64,000 bases of DNA from Paenibacillus senegalimassiliensis (GTDB lineage Bacteria; Bacillota; Bacilli; Paenibacillales; Paenibacillaceae), in the NCBI RefSeq assembly GCF_001486585.1, contig NZ_LN909046.1:1054001-1118000 (forward strand). The letters are read 5' to 3'. Position numbers and translations under genes: made by a program. How positions within the stretch are numbered: the stretch's first letter is position 1; each line of letters opens with the position of its first letter. The notes under the pieces are model-generated. The model ran no database searches, was not told the DNA's origin, and saw only the letters and a list, made by a program, of their open reading frames with translations. Shown in pieces: positions 17,141-26,064 of the stretch.

Positions 17141-17818
17141 ATGCGAAGATATATACTGCTGGTGCTGGAGAATGGAGGGGAAGGGACTAGAATCAAAGAC
17201 GGCCTTGAGGAAGTCGGTTACCAAGTGGGATGGTGTCAAAGCGGGGATGAGGCAATCCATCGTTTAAATGATGAATTGCCGGAGTTGGTCTTGCTCGGGA
17301 CCGATCTTACCGAAGAAAAATGGGAGCGAGTGTTAGAGCAGATCGGTCGGTTCGCCCCCTTTCCCATTATTCTGCTACTTCATGAGTGGAACTCGGAAAC
17401 CGTGGTGCAAGCATTCGCCAGTGGGGTTAATGATTGTGTAAATGTTACAGTTCCCATGGCTGAGCTCTACGCTAGAATGGGCCATTTGCTCTCCCTTTAC
17501 AAGCAGATTGGCGATGGCTCTGCTACGGAGTTGGGCTACGGGCCGTTACGTATGGAGCTTCGCAACCGCAAGGTCTACCGGGATGGCGAGGAGATAATGC
17601 TGACATCGAAGGAATTCGATTTGCTCTTATTTTTAGCCAGGCGGGCCGGTAAGGTCTGCAGTCGCGAAATGATTTTGCAGCAGGTATGGGGGTATGAGTT
17701 TGCAACGGGGACTAATGTGGTGGATGTGTACATCCGCCATTTACGTCAAAAGCTGGACCGTGGTCGTACACCCAAGCTACTGTATACGATCCACGGCACA
17801 GGCTATATGTTAAAATAA
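17141..17818 (+). CDS. OmpR-type transcription regulator with a degenerate receiver
   Basis: This 225-aa protein starts at ATG 17141 (AAGTAAGGTGG upstream). The C-terminal half is an ordinary OmpR/PhoB winged helix: LTSKEFDLLLFLARRAGK, VWGYEF, VVDVYIRHLRQKLD and IHGTGYML. The N-terminal receiver has lost its phosphorylation chemistry: the acidic pair is replaced (ILLVLENG), the phospho-Asp strand reads LVLLGTDLTEE with Gly at the usual Asp site, and the conserved Lys is missing (VTVPMAE). No histidine kinase is adjacent. It should act without His-Asp phosphorelay, perhaps under the locus kinase or constitutively. It closes the Tad-like block and is convergent with the NlpC/P60 gene. Confidence 0.85.
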   Translation: MRRYILLVLENGGEGTRIKDGLEEVGYQVGWCQSGDEAIHRLNDELPELVLLGTDLTEEKWERVLEQIGRFAPFPIILLLHEWNSETVVQAFASGVNDCVNVTVPMAELYARMGHLLSLYKQIGDGSATELGYGPLRMELRNRKVYRDGEEIMLTSKEFDLLLFLARRAGKVCSREMILQQVWGYEFATGTNVVDVYIRHLRQKLDRGRTPKLLYTIHGTGYMLK

Positions 17819-17832
17819 GTATGGCCTGTCCA

Positions 17833-18345
17833 TTACAGGACGCGACGTGCCTTGAGATAAGTCTTCTTCCAGTTGCCGGAGTTCAAGTCAGAGATTGTTA
17901 CTCCCGGCTTACCATAGGTATGCAGAATTTTTCCACTCCCCATATAAACGGCCACATGAGTTACATTCTTACCGGTAGCGCGGCTACCGCTAGAGAAGAA
18001 CACGAGGTCGCCAGCCTTGAGATTGGCCTTGGATACAGCATAGCCTTCTTTGGACTGAGCTGACGAGGTGCGTGGCAAATCAACTCCATATTTCTTGAAT
18101 ATATATTTGATAAAGGATGAGCAATCGAATACGCGGCTGGTTGAGGTGGAAGCTCCAAATTTATAAGGTGTTCCCAAAAACTTCTTGCCATAGTTTACCA
18201 CACTGGTTCCAGTGGATACGGCGGTGCTCTCTGCAGATTCTGCTGCCTGTACCGTTCCAACTCCGCTGGTAAGTAAAGTGCCGAATCCTATGGCGGAAGC
18301 TAGTCCGACTGTCAATACCTTTTGGAAAATGCTGCGTTTATTCAT
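17833..18345 (-). CDS. Secreted NlpC/P60 family cell-wall endopeptidase
   Basis: This 170-aa exported protein has an N-terminal signal peptide (MNKRSIFQKVLTVG..., cleavage near VQAAES at about residue 35) and one NlpC/P60 domain. The catalytic Cys is in FDCSSFIKYIF, the His in VTHVAVYMG, and a third polar residue is supplied by LHTYGK. The family cuts D-gamma-glutamyl-diaminopimelate bonds in peptidoglycan. There is no LysM or SH3 targeting domain, so it is a minimal enzyme. GGAGGTAC precedes its ATG. It ends 14 bp from the convergent regulator gene, and the upstream terminator separates it from the thiamine gene. Confidence 0.93.
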   Translation of the reverse strand: MNKRSIFQKVLTVGLASAIGFGTLLTSGVGTVQAAESAESTAVSTGTSVVNYGKKFLGTPYKFGASTSTSRVFDCSSFIKYIFKKYGVDLPRTSSAQSKEGYAVSKANLKAGDLVFFSSGSRATGKNVTHVAVYMGSGKILHTYGKPGVTISDLNSGNWKKTYLKARRVL

Positions 18346-18525
18346 ATTGTTGTAGTACCTCCAAAATTTTGTTAATTTGGTTCGTAATGAAGTATAACAG
18401 GTTTGTAATCTTCTAAAAATTGGTATATGAGGCTCAATGCCTTGTCTATCAAAGCTTTGGGGCAGATTATTAAAAAACGATTAAAAATTGCTTTTTTTCT
18501 AGGAAAAGGATAAACGACAATGAGT

Positions 18526-18572
18526 AAAAAGCCCATAATCCCTTGAGTAACAAGGGGTTATGGGCTTTTTTT
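18526..18572 (-). terminator. Bidirectional intrinsic terminator
   Basis: A 15-bp stem (18531-18545 with 18551-18565, one G-U pair) is flanked by A5 on the left and T7 on the right. On the minus strand it ends the thiamine pyrophosphokinase transcript before the NlpC/P60 gene. Confidence 0.9.
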
Positions 18573-18603
18573 GAATGATTACAATTTTGTTTTATTTACG
18601 AAG

Positions 18604-19245
18604 CTAATCCCGACTCTGAATAATCAGGAGCCAACCACTTTCAACTTTAACCGTACCCGTTGAAGCAATAAGTTTGTTGCTGACGGCTAGCGATTGTCCC
18701 ATTTTCAAAGTAGCCTTATCCAGAGGATATAGGAAACCATCCAGGGTAATACCTGTAACCTCTGGAGTGATTGGAAGCAGGGAGACGTACGTATAACCCC
18801 GATCTTCAACCTGGGCAGTTGTGCCAGTCAGCGTAATATGATTGTATTCATCCCAGATGCTGCAAGCAATCTGATGCTGAACGGCCCGCAGCAAAATATG
18901 TATGTTGGCAAGAGTGTGGTCCATACGAGTGCCGAGGACTCCGACAAGGATAATTTCTTGCGGCTGAAGACGAATGGCCAGATCAAAGGCAAGCTCGGTA
19001 TCGGTTAAGTCTTTGTCCAGCGCGTCGCAGGTTGTGAGCTCCCTGCTGTTATTCCGGATGATTTCCAATTCATCCTCGCTGACGGAGTCGAAGTCACCTA
19101 CTGCCAAATTCGGCTTGATGCCATGCTCCACCAGGAACAAGGCGCCCCGATCAGCCCCGATAGTGTAGTCGTCTTCACGAATCTCTTGGACGAGGGCCGG
19201 GTCAATACGTCCACCGGCAAAAATGAGTACCCGATTGTTAGTCAT
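18604..19245 (-). CDS. thiN: Thiamine pyrophosphokinase
   Basis: This cytoplasmic enzyme makes thiamine diphosphate from thiamine and ATP. It is 213 aa, the usual length. Diagnostic motifs are GADRGALFL, GDFDSVSEDE, the substrate loop KDLTDTELAFD and GTRMDHTLANIH. The C-terminal beta domain (GYTYVSLLPIT onward) is complete. It is transcribed alone from a promoter that overlaps the divergent TRIC-family gene. GAAAGGAAG precedes its ATG. The pyruvate dehydrogenase E1 encoded nearby needs its product, though no regulatory link is visible. Confidence 0.95.
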   Translation of the reverse strand: MTNNRVLIFAGGRIDPALVQEIREDDYTIGADRGALFLVEHGIKPNLAVGDFDSVSEDELEIIRNNSRELTTCDALDKDLTDTELAFDLAIRLQPQEIILVGVLGTRMDHTLANIHILLRAVQHQIACSIWDEYNHITLTGTTAQVEDRGYTYVSLLPITPEVTGITLDGFLYPLDKATLKMGQSLAVSNKLIASTGTVKVESGWLLIIQSRD

Positions 19246-19286
19246 GTTTCAATCTTCCTTTCGTACATAAATCGGTTCATTAAATT

Positions 19287-19337
19287 AGTATAATTCAGAT
19301 TTTAGGCTTGCACAATTTCATCTTGAGGGCCTACAAT
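19287..19337. promoter_or_regulatory. Overlapping divergent promoters (thiN and TRIC-family gene)
   Basis: On the plus strand TTGCAC (19308-19313), an 18-bp spacer and TACAAT (19332-19337) read toward the TRIC gene. On the minus strand TTGTGC (19315-19310), a 17-bp spacer and TATACT (19292-19287) read toward thiN. The two -35 boxes overlap, so the polymerases should exclude one another. Confidence 0.5.
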
Positions 19338-19387
19338 GAGGAATGATAGAAAATAGCTAACAGAAAGAGGCAGAGAAGGACGGGAAC

Positions 19388-20083
19388 ATGCACATATTTG
19401 ATATTTTCAGCATCATTGGAACCATTGCTTTTGCCATGTCTGGCGCATTCGTGGCGATGGAGGAGAAGTATGACATTCTCGGGGTAGTGGTGCTGGGCCT
19501 AGTCACAGCTTTTGGCGGCGGAATTATCCGCAATGTGCTAATTGGTGTTCCGGTCACTACCTTATGGGCGCAGGGGGATTTAATTTTACTGGCCGTATTG
19601 TCTGTATTAATTGCCTTCATCCTGCCGATGCCGTGGATTCGGCATTGGAAGCGGACGGAGGTGCTGTTTGATGCCATTGGCTTGTCCGCCTTTGCTATCC
19701 AAGGTGCGCTTTATGCCACAGAAATGAAGCACCCACTCAGCGCGGTGCTGGTTGCGGCGGTCTTGACGGGAATTGGTGGGGGAATCATTCGCGATTTACT
19801 TGCCGGGCGCAAGCCGTTGGTACTTCGGGAGGAAATCTATGCCGTATGGGCAATGATGGCCGGTTTAGCGGTGGGGTTCGGTTGGTTTCAATCCACTGTC
19901 GAACTTATCCTCTTGTTTGTTCTCGTTGTCTTCTTTCGTATGCTTTCGGTGCACTACAAATGGAAGTTGCCTCGCCGGTCTTTGGAAACGGGGAACATTC
20001 ATATGGGGACAGAATCCGGGCTAACCGAGGGGACCACAGAACGGGTTGTCGTGAGGGATCAAACCCCTTCAGCGGCAGAATAG
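19388..20083 (+). CDS. TRIC-family (UPF0126) membrane protein, YvgT-like
   Basis: This 231-aa integral membrane protein has seven hydrophobic segments and the internal duplication typical of bacterial TRIC-type cation channels. The first repeat has GTIAFAMSGAFVAM and GGGIIRNVLIG; the second has GLSAFAIQGALYAT and GGGIIRDLLAG. Prokaryotic TRIC homologues form monovalent cation channels as trimers. A C-terminal polar tail of about 40 aa is probably cytosolic and disordered. It is a single gene, ended by a hairpin shared with the convergent esterase gene. Confidence 0.88.
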   Translation: MHIFDIFSIIGTIAFAMSGAFVAMEEKYDILGVVVLGLVTAFGGGIIRNVLIGVPVTTLWAQGDLILLAVLSVLIAFILPMPWIRHWKRTEVLFDAIGLSAFAIQGALYATEMKHPLSAVLVAAVLTGIGGGIIRDLLAGRKPLVLREEIYAVWAMMAGLAVGFGWFQSTVELILLFVLVVFFRMLSVHYKWKLPRRSLETGNIHMGTESGLTEGTTERVVVRDQTPSAAE

Positions 20084-20090
20084 GAAAATG

Positions 20091-20135
20091 AACAAGGCTG
20101 TCCCGAGCTTTAATCGCTTTCAGGGCAGCCTTGTT
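20091..20135. terminator. Hairpin between convergent genes
   Basis: A 13-bp stem with one G-U pair (20091-20103 with 20123-20135) lies between the TRIC gene and the esterase. It lacks a T-run, so strength is uncertain. Confidence 0.55.
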
Positions 20136-20155
20136 CGAATGAAAAGATGTAAGCG

Positions 20156-20884
20156 CTATTTCAAGAAATGGATTAACGCATCCGGGAGCTCTTGTTGCCA
20201 GAAGCCCCACAAATGTTTGCCATCCTTCTCAAAATAAGTAACCTTGGCACCACGCTCTTCCAGCAACGCTTTGGCTTTGCGGTTCAGTTCAACAAAGTTA
20301 TAGGTGCCCGTATCAGTCGTATAGTTCTGTTCCTGTAGGCCAACGATCATAAAGAGCGATAGAGCGGCTAGATCAGTCTCTTGGGCCAGCAGTTTCAATG
20401 AAGGCTCATAGTAGGCCCCTGACAAGCTGATGATTTTGGCAAACAAATCCGGTCTTTTCAAGGCTAAATGAAGGGAAACAGTCGCTCCCAGTGAATCGCC
20501 GGCTAGAATCCGTTCCCCCGGTTCGCGGCGAACCGGATATTTCTGTTCAATGAAGGGAATAATTTCTTCCGTAAAACAGCTTGTGTAGGCCTCGAAGCGG
20601 TTGCCAAATGGAGCGTATTCCTCAGTACGTATAGTGGTGTTCACTTCTACGCCAACGATGATAAAGGGATCAATTCCTTCATCTAATATAAGTTGGTTAG
20701 CATGGGTAGCAATTCGTCCAAAGTTAAAAAACTCCTCACCGTCCTGACAATATACGACAGGATAGCTGATAATTTCGTTGTAGCCTGGAGGAAGGTAAAC
20801 ACGAAGATAGCGCTTTTCTCCTAAAAACTCACTTTCGATTTCTTCCTTAATAATGGTTCGTTTGAGATAACGTGAATCAGTCAT
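20156..20884 (-). CDS. Esterase, enterochelin-esterase-like alpha/beta hydrolase
   Basis: This is a 242-aa cytoplasmic alpha/beta hydrolase of the esterase D / Fes-like group. The nucleophile elbow is GDSLGATVS, the N-terminal strand has VYLPPGYNE, and the catalytic His is in GKHLWGFWQQ. It has no signal peptide. Relatives act on siderophore esters or on simple carboxyl esters; no siderophore gene lies nearby, so the substrate is open. It is divergent from the pdh operon and has its own transcript. Confidence 0.82.
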   Translation of the reverse strand: MTDSRYLKRTIIKEEIESEFLGEKRYLRVYLPPGYNEIISYPVVYCQDGEEFFNFGRIATHANQLILDEGIDPFIIVGVEVNTTIRTEEYAPFGNRFEAYTSCFTEEIIPFIEQKYPVRREPGERILAGDSLGATVSLHLALKRPDLFAKIISLSGAYYEPSLKLLAQETDLAALSLFMIVGLQEQNYTTDTGTYNFVELNRKAKALLEERGAKVTYFEKDGKHLWGFWQQELPDALIHFLK

Positions 20885-21057
20885 GGTTCAAACACGCTCC
20901 GTTCCTTTAAATTTTGCTTTTAATACTGGATTCAGATAGAATTTATCGTGAGAAATGGGTCGTAGACATTCCCTGAAAAAAGGAAGGTGTTATACTAATT
21001 CGAATAAACTGTTACATAAACAAAAATAAAAATATAACACAATTAACCTGAAATCCT

Positions 21058-21087
21058 TTGACTTATTGAGTGAAACAGTTGTATAAT
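21058..21087 (+). promoter_or_regulatory. Sigma-A promoter of the pdh operon
   Basis: TTGACT (21058-21063), an 18-bp spacer and TATAAT (21082-21087) lie 52 bp before pdhA. The match is near consensus, as expected for a highly expressed operon. Confidence 0.8.
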
Positions 21088-21139
21088 AATTCTATAACAG
21101 AGGCACAAGATAATCAAATATTTAGTCGAGGTGAAAAAA

Positions 21140-22207
21140 ATGAGCAAGATTCCTTATGAAGTGTATACGGAAGAAGTTGAAGCTTTAACCGTGCTTTCGC
21201 CGGATGGCGAGATTGTGAATAAAGATAAAGTCCCGGCTTTGACCGACGATCAATTAAAAGAACTTATGTACCGTATGGTATTTACCCGTACTTGGGACGA
21301 ACGTGCGATTAACCTGGGCCGTCAAGGTCGTTTGGGCTTCTACGCACCGGTATCTGGCCAAGAGGCGACTATGGTAGGTAGTGAATTTGCTTTGGAGAAA
21401 GGGGATTTCGTTTGCCCAGGCTATCGCGATATGCCTCAGCTTGTATGGCACGGTCTTCCGCTTTATCAAGCATTCCTGTATTCCCGTGGTCATCAACACG
21501 GCGGTGAAATTCCTGAAGGTGTTAATGTACTTATGCCACAAATCATCATCGGTGCGCAAGTGCTGCATGCGATGGGGATTGCTATGGGTTATAAATTGAA
21601 GAAACAAAAACAAGTAGCTATTACTTATACTGGTGACGGCGGTTCTTCCGAAGGCGACTTCTACGAAGCAATGAACTTTGCTGGAGTATACAAGCTGCCT
21701 GTTATTTTCTTCGTGCAAAACAATGGTTATGCCATTACGACACCATTCTCCAAACAGACTGCCGCTTTGTCGATTGCTCATAAAGCAGTTGCTGCCGGAA
21801 TTCGTGGCGTGAAGATCGACGGGATGGACGTATTTGCCGTCATCAGCGCTGTACAAGAAGCCGCTGAGCGTGGCCGTAACGGAGAAGGGGCTACACTGAT
21901 TGAAGCTGTGACCTACCGTTTCCGTCCGCATTCCTTGTCTGACGATACTTCCAAGTACCGGACAAAAGAAGAGGAAGGCGAATGGGGCGAGAAAGATCCA
22001 ATTAATCGTCTGGCCAAGTACCTGAATAAGAAAGGCCTCTGGACGGATGAAGACACGGCTCGCGTGAAGGATGAAGCCAAGGCGAAAGTCAACGAACAAA
22101 TTAAAAAAGCGGAACAAACTGAGAAAATGACCATCCCAGGCCTGATCGACAGCATGTTCGAGCACACGCCAAAACATCTGGAAGAGCAAAAAGCCGATTT
22201 TAAATAA
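21140..22207 (+). CDS. pdhA: Pyruvate dehydrogenase E1 component, alpha subunit
   Basis: This is the thiamine-diphosphate-binding alpha chain of the pyruvate decarboxylase component. The TPP motif is GDGGSSEGDFYEAMNFAG ending in NN. The C-terminal active-site loop RFRPHSLSDDTSKYR is present, as are GYRDMPQ and GHQHGGE near the substrate channel. It is about 355 aa. ATG 21140 is preferred over the in-frame GTG at 21131 because the CGAGGTG box fits it better. Codon use in this operon is noticeably restricted, in line with high expression. It is the first gene of pdhABCD. Confidence 0.97.
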   Translation: MSKIPYEVYTEEVEALTVLSPDGEIVNKDKVPALTDDQLKELMYRMVFTRTWDERAINLGRQGRLGFYAPVSGQEATMVGSEFALEKGDFVCPGYRDMPQLVWHGLPLYQAFLYSRGHQHGGEIPEGVNVLMPQIIIGAQVLHAMGIAMGYKLKKQKQVAITYTGDGGSSEGDFYEAMNFAGVYKLPVIFFVQNNGYAITTPFSKQTAALSIAHKAVAAGIRGVKIDGMDVFAVISAVQEAAERGRNGEGATLIEAVTYRFRPHSLSDDTSKYRTKEEEGEWGEKDPINRLAKYLNKKGLWTDEDTARVKDEAKAKVNEQIKKAEQTEKMTIPGLIDSMFEHTPKHLEEQKADFK

Positions 22208-22255
22208 GCTGAACATTTAAATAGTCTGATCGTTCTATAGAGGAGGATACAAGCA

Positions 22256-23233
22256 ATGGCACAGATGAATATGAAAGAAGCAATTCGGGATGCAATGCGC
22301 GTCGAATTGGAACGTGATCCGAACGTTATTATTTTCGGTGAAGACGTAGGGAATGTCGGCGGGGTATTCCGCGTTACAGAAGGCTTGCAAAAGGATTTTG
22401 GTGAAGATCGCGTAATGGATACGCCGCTGGCGGAATCAGCGATTGGCGGTATGGCTGTGGGCCTTGGTATTCAAGGGTTCCGTCCAATTGCAGAAATTCA
22501 ATTCGTAGGTTTTATCTTTGAAGCACTGGATCAAATTTTGGTACAAGCGGCTCGTTTGCGCTACCGTTCCGGTGGTCGTTACAATGCACCAATCGTATTC
22601 CGTACACCGTTTGGCGGCGGAGTAAAAGCGGCTGAGTTGCACACTGACGCTCTTGAAGGTTTGATTGCTCAAACACCAGGGATCAAGCTGGTTATCCCTT
22701 CAAATCCTTATGATGCTAAAGGTTTGCTGATCTCGGCAATCCGCGATAATGATCCAGTATTCTTTATGGAGCATTTGAACTTGTATCATGCCTTCCGTGA
22801 TGAAGTACCAGAAGGGGAATACACCGTTGAATTGGGTAAGGCGAACATCGTTCGTGAAGGCTCTGATGTGACGATTATTTCTTACGGTATGATGGTTCAC
22901 ACGGCAGTGAAGGCTGCAGACGAGTTGGAGAAGAACGGTGTGAAAGCCGAAGTTATCGACTTGCGTACGCTGGTACCACTTGATATTGATACGATTGTAG
23001 CTTCTGTCAAGAAGACGAATCGCGTCATTATCGTACAAGAAGCTCAAAAATCGGCAGGTATTGCCGCTGAAATTATTGCTCAAATCAACGAAAAAGCTAT
23101 TTTACATCTGGAAGCTCCTGTGCTTCGTATTACGCCACCGGATACGATTTATCCGTTCGCGCAAATCGAAGATCAATGGCTCCCGTCTCCAGCCCGAATC
23201 ATTGAAGGCGTCAATAAAGTTCTTGAATTTTAA
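22256..23233 (+). CDS. pdhB: Pyruvate dehydrogenase E1 component, beta subunit
   Basis: This is the beta chain of the E1 heterotetramer. It is 325 aa, the family norm. Typical motifs are [42 protein letters not shown] and the C-terminal swivelling region [20 protein letters not shown] lies ahead of its ATG. It sits 48 bp after pdhA and 27 bp before pdhC. Confidence 0.97.
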   Translation: MAQMNMKEAIRDAMRVELERDPNVIIFGEDVGNVGGVFRVTEGLQKDFGEDRVMDTPLAESAIGGMAVGLGIQGFRPIAEIQFVGFIFEALDQILVQAARLRYRSGGRYNAPIVFRTPFGGGVKAAELHTDALEGLIAQTPGIKLVIPSNPYDAKGLLISAIRDNDPVFFMEHLNLYHAFRDEVPEGEYTVELGKANIVREGSDVTIISYGMMVHTAVKAADELEKNGVKAEVIDLRTLVPLDIDTIVASVKKTNRVIIVQEAQKSAGIAAEIIAQINEKAILHLEAPVLRITPPDTIYPFAQIEDQWLPSPARIIEGVNKVLEF

Positions 23234-23260
23234 TTAGACAAAAAATGGGAGGTAATTCCT

Positions 23261-24553
23261 GTGGCAAAATTTGAATACCGGTTTCCTGAGCTCGGGGAAG
23301 GTCTGCATGAAGGCGAAATTATCAAAATGCATATCAAACCGGGTGATACCGTAACAGATGAAGATATCATCATGGAAGTTCAAAACGATAAAGCGGTTGT
23401 AGAAGTACCATGTCCGGTTAACGGGACAGTACAAGAGGTGCTCGGTACTGATGGAGCAGTCTTCCGTGTAGGGCAGGTAGTAGCTGTCATCGATGCTGAA
23501 GGCGATATTCCTGATCAAGGTGATGCACCGGCACATGAAGAGCCCGAAGCAGCAGCTCCGGCACCTGCTGAAGCAGCAACGCCTGCGGCAAGTGCCTCGG
23601 CACCAGCAGCACCGGTAGCTTCTGACCGCGAAGTATTGGCAACGCCAAGCGTTCGCAAGTTTGCTCGCGAGCAAGGCATTGATATTGCGCAGGTTGCAGG
23701 TACAGGTAAAGCGGGCAAAATTACTCGCGAAGATGTAGAAGCCTTCAAGAACGGTGGTGCTCCGGCAGCGTCTTCCGCGGCAGCTCCAGCAGCAGAGGCT
23801 GCTACGACAACATCGGCTCCGGCGGCAGCTCCTACTGAAATCCCGCAAGGATCGTACGAAGAACGCGTACCATTTAAGGGTATCCGTAAAGCGATCTCGA
23901 ACGCGATGGTTAAATCCGCTTATACCGCACCACATGTTACGATTATGGATGAAGTAGATGTTACCGAACTGGTAGCCTTCCGTACTCGTATGAAACCAGT
24001 CGCTGAGAAGAAGGGCATTAAAGTAACTTACCTGCCGTTTATCGTGAAGGCACTGGTAGCTGCTTCCCGTAAATTCCCGGCACTGAATGCTTCCATCGAT
24101 GAAGTGAACAACGAAATTGTGTACAAGAAGCATTATGATATCGGTATTGCTACAGATACAGATAATGGCTTGATCGTTCCTGTCATCAAGGATGCTGATC
24201 GTAAGAGCATTTGGATGATTGCTGAATCCATCTCTGACCTGGCTCTTCGTGGACGTGAAGGTAAGCTTAGCGCTAACGAAATGAAAGGCAGCACCATTTC
24301 CATCTCCAACATCGGTTCTGCTGGCGGCATGTTCTTCACACCGATCATTAACTACCCTGAAGTAGCTATCCTGGGTACAGGCCGGATTAGTGAAAAGCCG
24401 GTTGTACGCGATGGGGAAGTTGTTGTAGCGCCTGTAATGGCTCTGTCCCTCAGCTTTGACCACCGTCTGATCGACGGCGCAACGGCACAAAACTTTATGA
24501 ACTACATCAAACAACTGCTCGCTAATCCTGAGCTGCTTGTAATGGAGGTGTAA
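23261..24553 (+). CDS. pdhC: Dihydrolipoyllysine acetyltransferase (E2)
   Basis: This is the core scaffold of the complex, 430 aa with a GTG start after GGAGGTAA. Domains in order: one lipoyl domain (about 1-78, lipoyl Lys in VQNDKAVV), an Ala/Pro linker, a peripheral subunit-binding domain (ATPSVRKFAREQGIDI, about 125-165), a second Ala/Pro/Thr linker and the catalytic domain (about 200-430) with FDHRLIDG carrying the active-site His and Asp. One lipoyl domain is the Gram-positive pattern. A long antisense open frame over this gene is a by-product of its codon bias. Confidence 0.97.
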   Translation: MAKFEYRFPELGEGLHEGEIIKMHIKPGDTVTDEDIIMEVQNDKAVVEVPCPVNGTVQEVLGTDGAVFRVGQVVAVIDAEGDIPDQGDAPAHEEPEAAAPAPAEAATPAASASAPAAPVASDREVLATPSVRKFAREQGIDIAQVAGTGKAGKITREDVEAFKNGGAPAASSAAAPAAEAATTTSAPAAAPTEIPQGSYEERVPFKGIRKAISNAMVKSAYTAPHVTIMDEVDVTELVAFRTRMKPVAEKKGIKVTYLPFIVKALVAASRKFPALNASIDEVNNEIVYKKHYDIGIATDTDNGLIVPVIKDADRKSIWMIAESISDLALRGREGKLSANEMKGSTISISNIGSAGGMFFTPIINYPEVAILGTGRISEKPVVRDGEVVVAPVMALSLSFDHRLIDGATAQNFMNYIKQLLANPELLVMEV

Positions 24554-24557
24554 TGTA

Positions 24558-25973
24558 ATGGTAGTAGGAGACGCTTCTCTTGATATTGATACATTGGTCG
24601 TAGGTGCTGGTCCTGGTGGTTATGTAGCTGCAATTCGTGCAGCTCAGCTTGGACAAAAGGTTGTTATCGTAGATAAATCGGAGCTTGGTGGCGTGTGTTT
24701 GAATCGCGGTTGTATTCCATCCAAAGCTTTGATTGCTGCGGCGCATCAATTCGAAAATGCTTCTCATGGTGAAGCTTTCGGGATTAGTGCTGAAAATGTA
24801 AAAGTCGATTTTACAAAAACACAAGATTTCAAAAATGGTGTCGTTAAAAAAATGACCCAAGGTGTTAACGGTTTGCTTAAAGGCAACAAGATCGAAATTT
24901 TCCACGGCGAAGTGATGTTCATTAACAACACAGAAGCTCGTGCATTTAACGATCATGAATCGCCGCGTTACCGGTTCAAGAACTGTATTCTTGCAACGGG
25001 TTCTCGCCCAATCGAATTGAAGCCATTCCCATTTGGCGGACGCATCTTGTCTTCAACAGAAGCATTGGACTTGCAAGAAGTTCCATCCAGCTTGATCGTA
25101 ATCGGTGGTGGATACATCGGTGCGGAGCTTGGTCAAATGTATTCCAAGTTCGGTACAAAAGTAACGATCATTGAAGGCGCAGACGCAGTTCTTCCTGGCT
25201 TCGACAAGGATATGACTCGTTTGGTTGCGAAGAACATGGAGAAGACAGGTATCGAAATTATCACGAATGCCAAAGCGGAAAGTGCAGAGCAAACGGATAA
25301 AAACGTAACTGTTAAATATTCGGTAAATGGTGAAGCTAAAGAAGTAACGGCTGACTACTTGTTAGTAACTGTAGGTCGTCGTCCTAACACAGATGGCGAT
25401 TTGGGCCTTGAACTCGCAGGCGTTGAATTGACTGATCGTGGATTGGTTAAGGTGGACCATCAAGGACGCACAACTAACCCACAAATCTTCGCCATTGGCG
25501 ACATTGTGCCAGGTCTTGCTCTTGCACATAAAGCTTCTTACGAAGGTAAGGTTGCAGCAGAAGTCATCTCCGGATTACCTTCTGTTGTAGATTACAAAGG
25601 AATGCCTGCGGTATGCTTCACGGATCCTGAATGCGCAAGCGTTGGTTACACGGAGAAGGAAGCGAAGGAAAAAGGCTTCAAGGTTAAAGCTGGTAAGTTC
25701 CCGTTTGCGGGCAACGGCCGTGCTACTTCCCTGAACCAGCCTGATGGCTTCATCAAAATTGTTGCTAACGAAGAAAACAACGTGGTGCTGGGTGCGCAAA
25801 TCGTGGGGATTGAAGCTTCTAACTTGATCGCTGAGTTGGGTCTTGCGGTCGAGATGAGTGCAACTCTGGAAGATATCTCGCTGACTGTACATGCTCACCC
25901 AACCTTGGGCGAAATCGTTATGGAAACAGCAGAACTGGTAGAAGGTCATCCTATTCACGTAATCTCTCGCTAA
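24558..25973 (+). CDS. pdhD: Dihydrolipoyl dehydrogenase (E3)
   Basis: This FAD/NAD disulfide oxidoreductase reoxidises the lipoyl arms. It is 471 aa. The redox pair is in GGVCLNRGCIPSK, FAD binding in VVGAGPGGYVAAIRAA, NAD binding in IGGGYIGAELGQ, and the C-terminal HAHPTLGE supplies the interface base. It starts 5 bp after the pdhC stop with GGAGGTG overlapping the end of pdhC. A strong terminator follows, closing the operon. Confidence 0.97.
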   Translation: MVVGDASLDIDTLVVGAGPGGYVAAIRAAQLGQKVVIVDKSELGGVCLNRGCIPSKALIAAAHQFENASHGEAFGISAENVKVDFTKTQDFKNGVVKKMTQGVNGLLKGNKIEIFHGEVMFINNTEARAFNDHESPRYRFKNCILATGSRPIELKPFPFGGRILSSTEALDLQEVPSSLIVIGGGYIGAELGQMYSKFGTKVTIIEGADAVLPGFDKDMTRLVAKNMEKTGIEIITNAKAESAEQTDKNVTVKYSVNGEAKEVTADYLLVTVGRRPNTDGDLGLELAGVELTDRGLVKVDHQGRTTNPQIFAIGDIVPGLALAHKASYEGKVAAEVISGLPSVVDYKGMPAVCFTDPECASVGYTEKEAKEKGFKVKAGKFPFAGNGRATSLNQPDGFIKIVANEENNVVLGAQIVGIEASNLIAELGLAVEMSATLEDISLTVHAHPTLGEIVMETAELVEGHPIHVISR

Positions 25974-26032
25974 TCGAATAGCGGTTCAAACGCTCTTTCG
26001 AGAGCAGGATTTAACTCCTAAGCATATTTAAA

Positions 26033-26064
26033 GCAGGGCCGATTATCGGTCCTGCTCTTTTTTT
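26033..26064 (+). terminator. Intrinsic terminator of the pdh operon
   Basis: A 9-bp GC-rich stem with one G-U pair (26033-26041 with 26047-26055) is followed by a T-rich tract. It overlaps the 3' end of the convergent methyltransferase gene. Confidence 0.88.

Noticed and set aside
21254..22216. A 320-codon open frame antisense to pdhA
   Set aside because: Same cause as above; no family resemblance and no start signals.
23234..24514. A 426-codon open frame antisense to pdhC
   Set aside because: It mirrors the strongly biased codons of pdhC, is Cys/Arg/Ser-rich with low-complexity runs, and has no ribosome site. It is a shadow frame.
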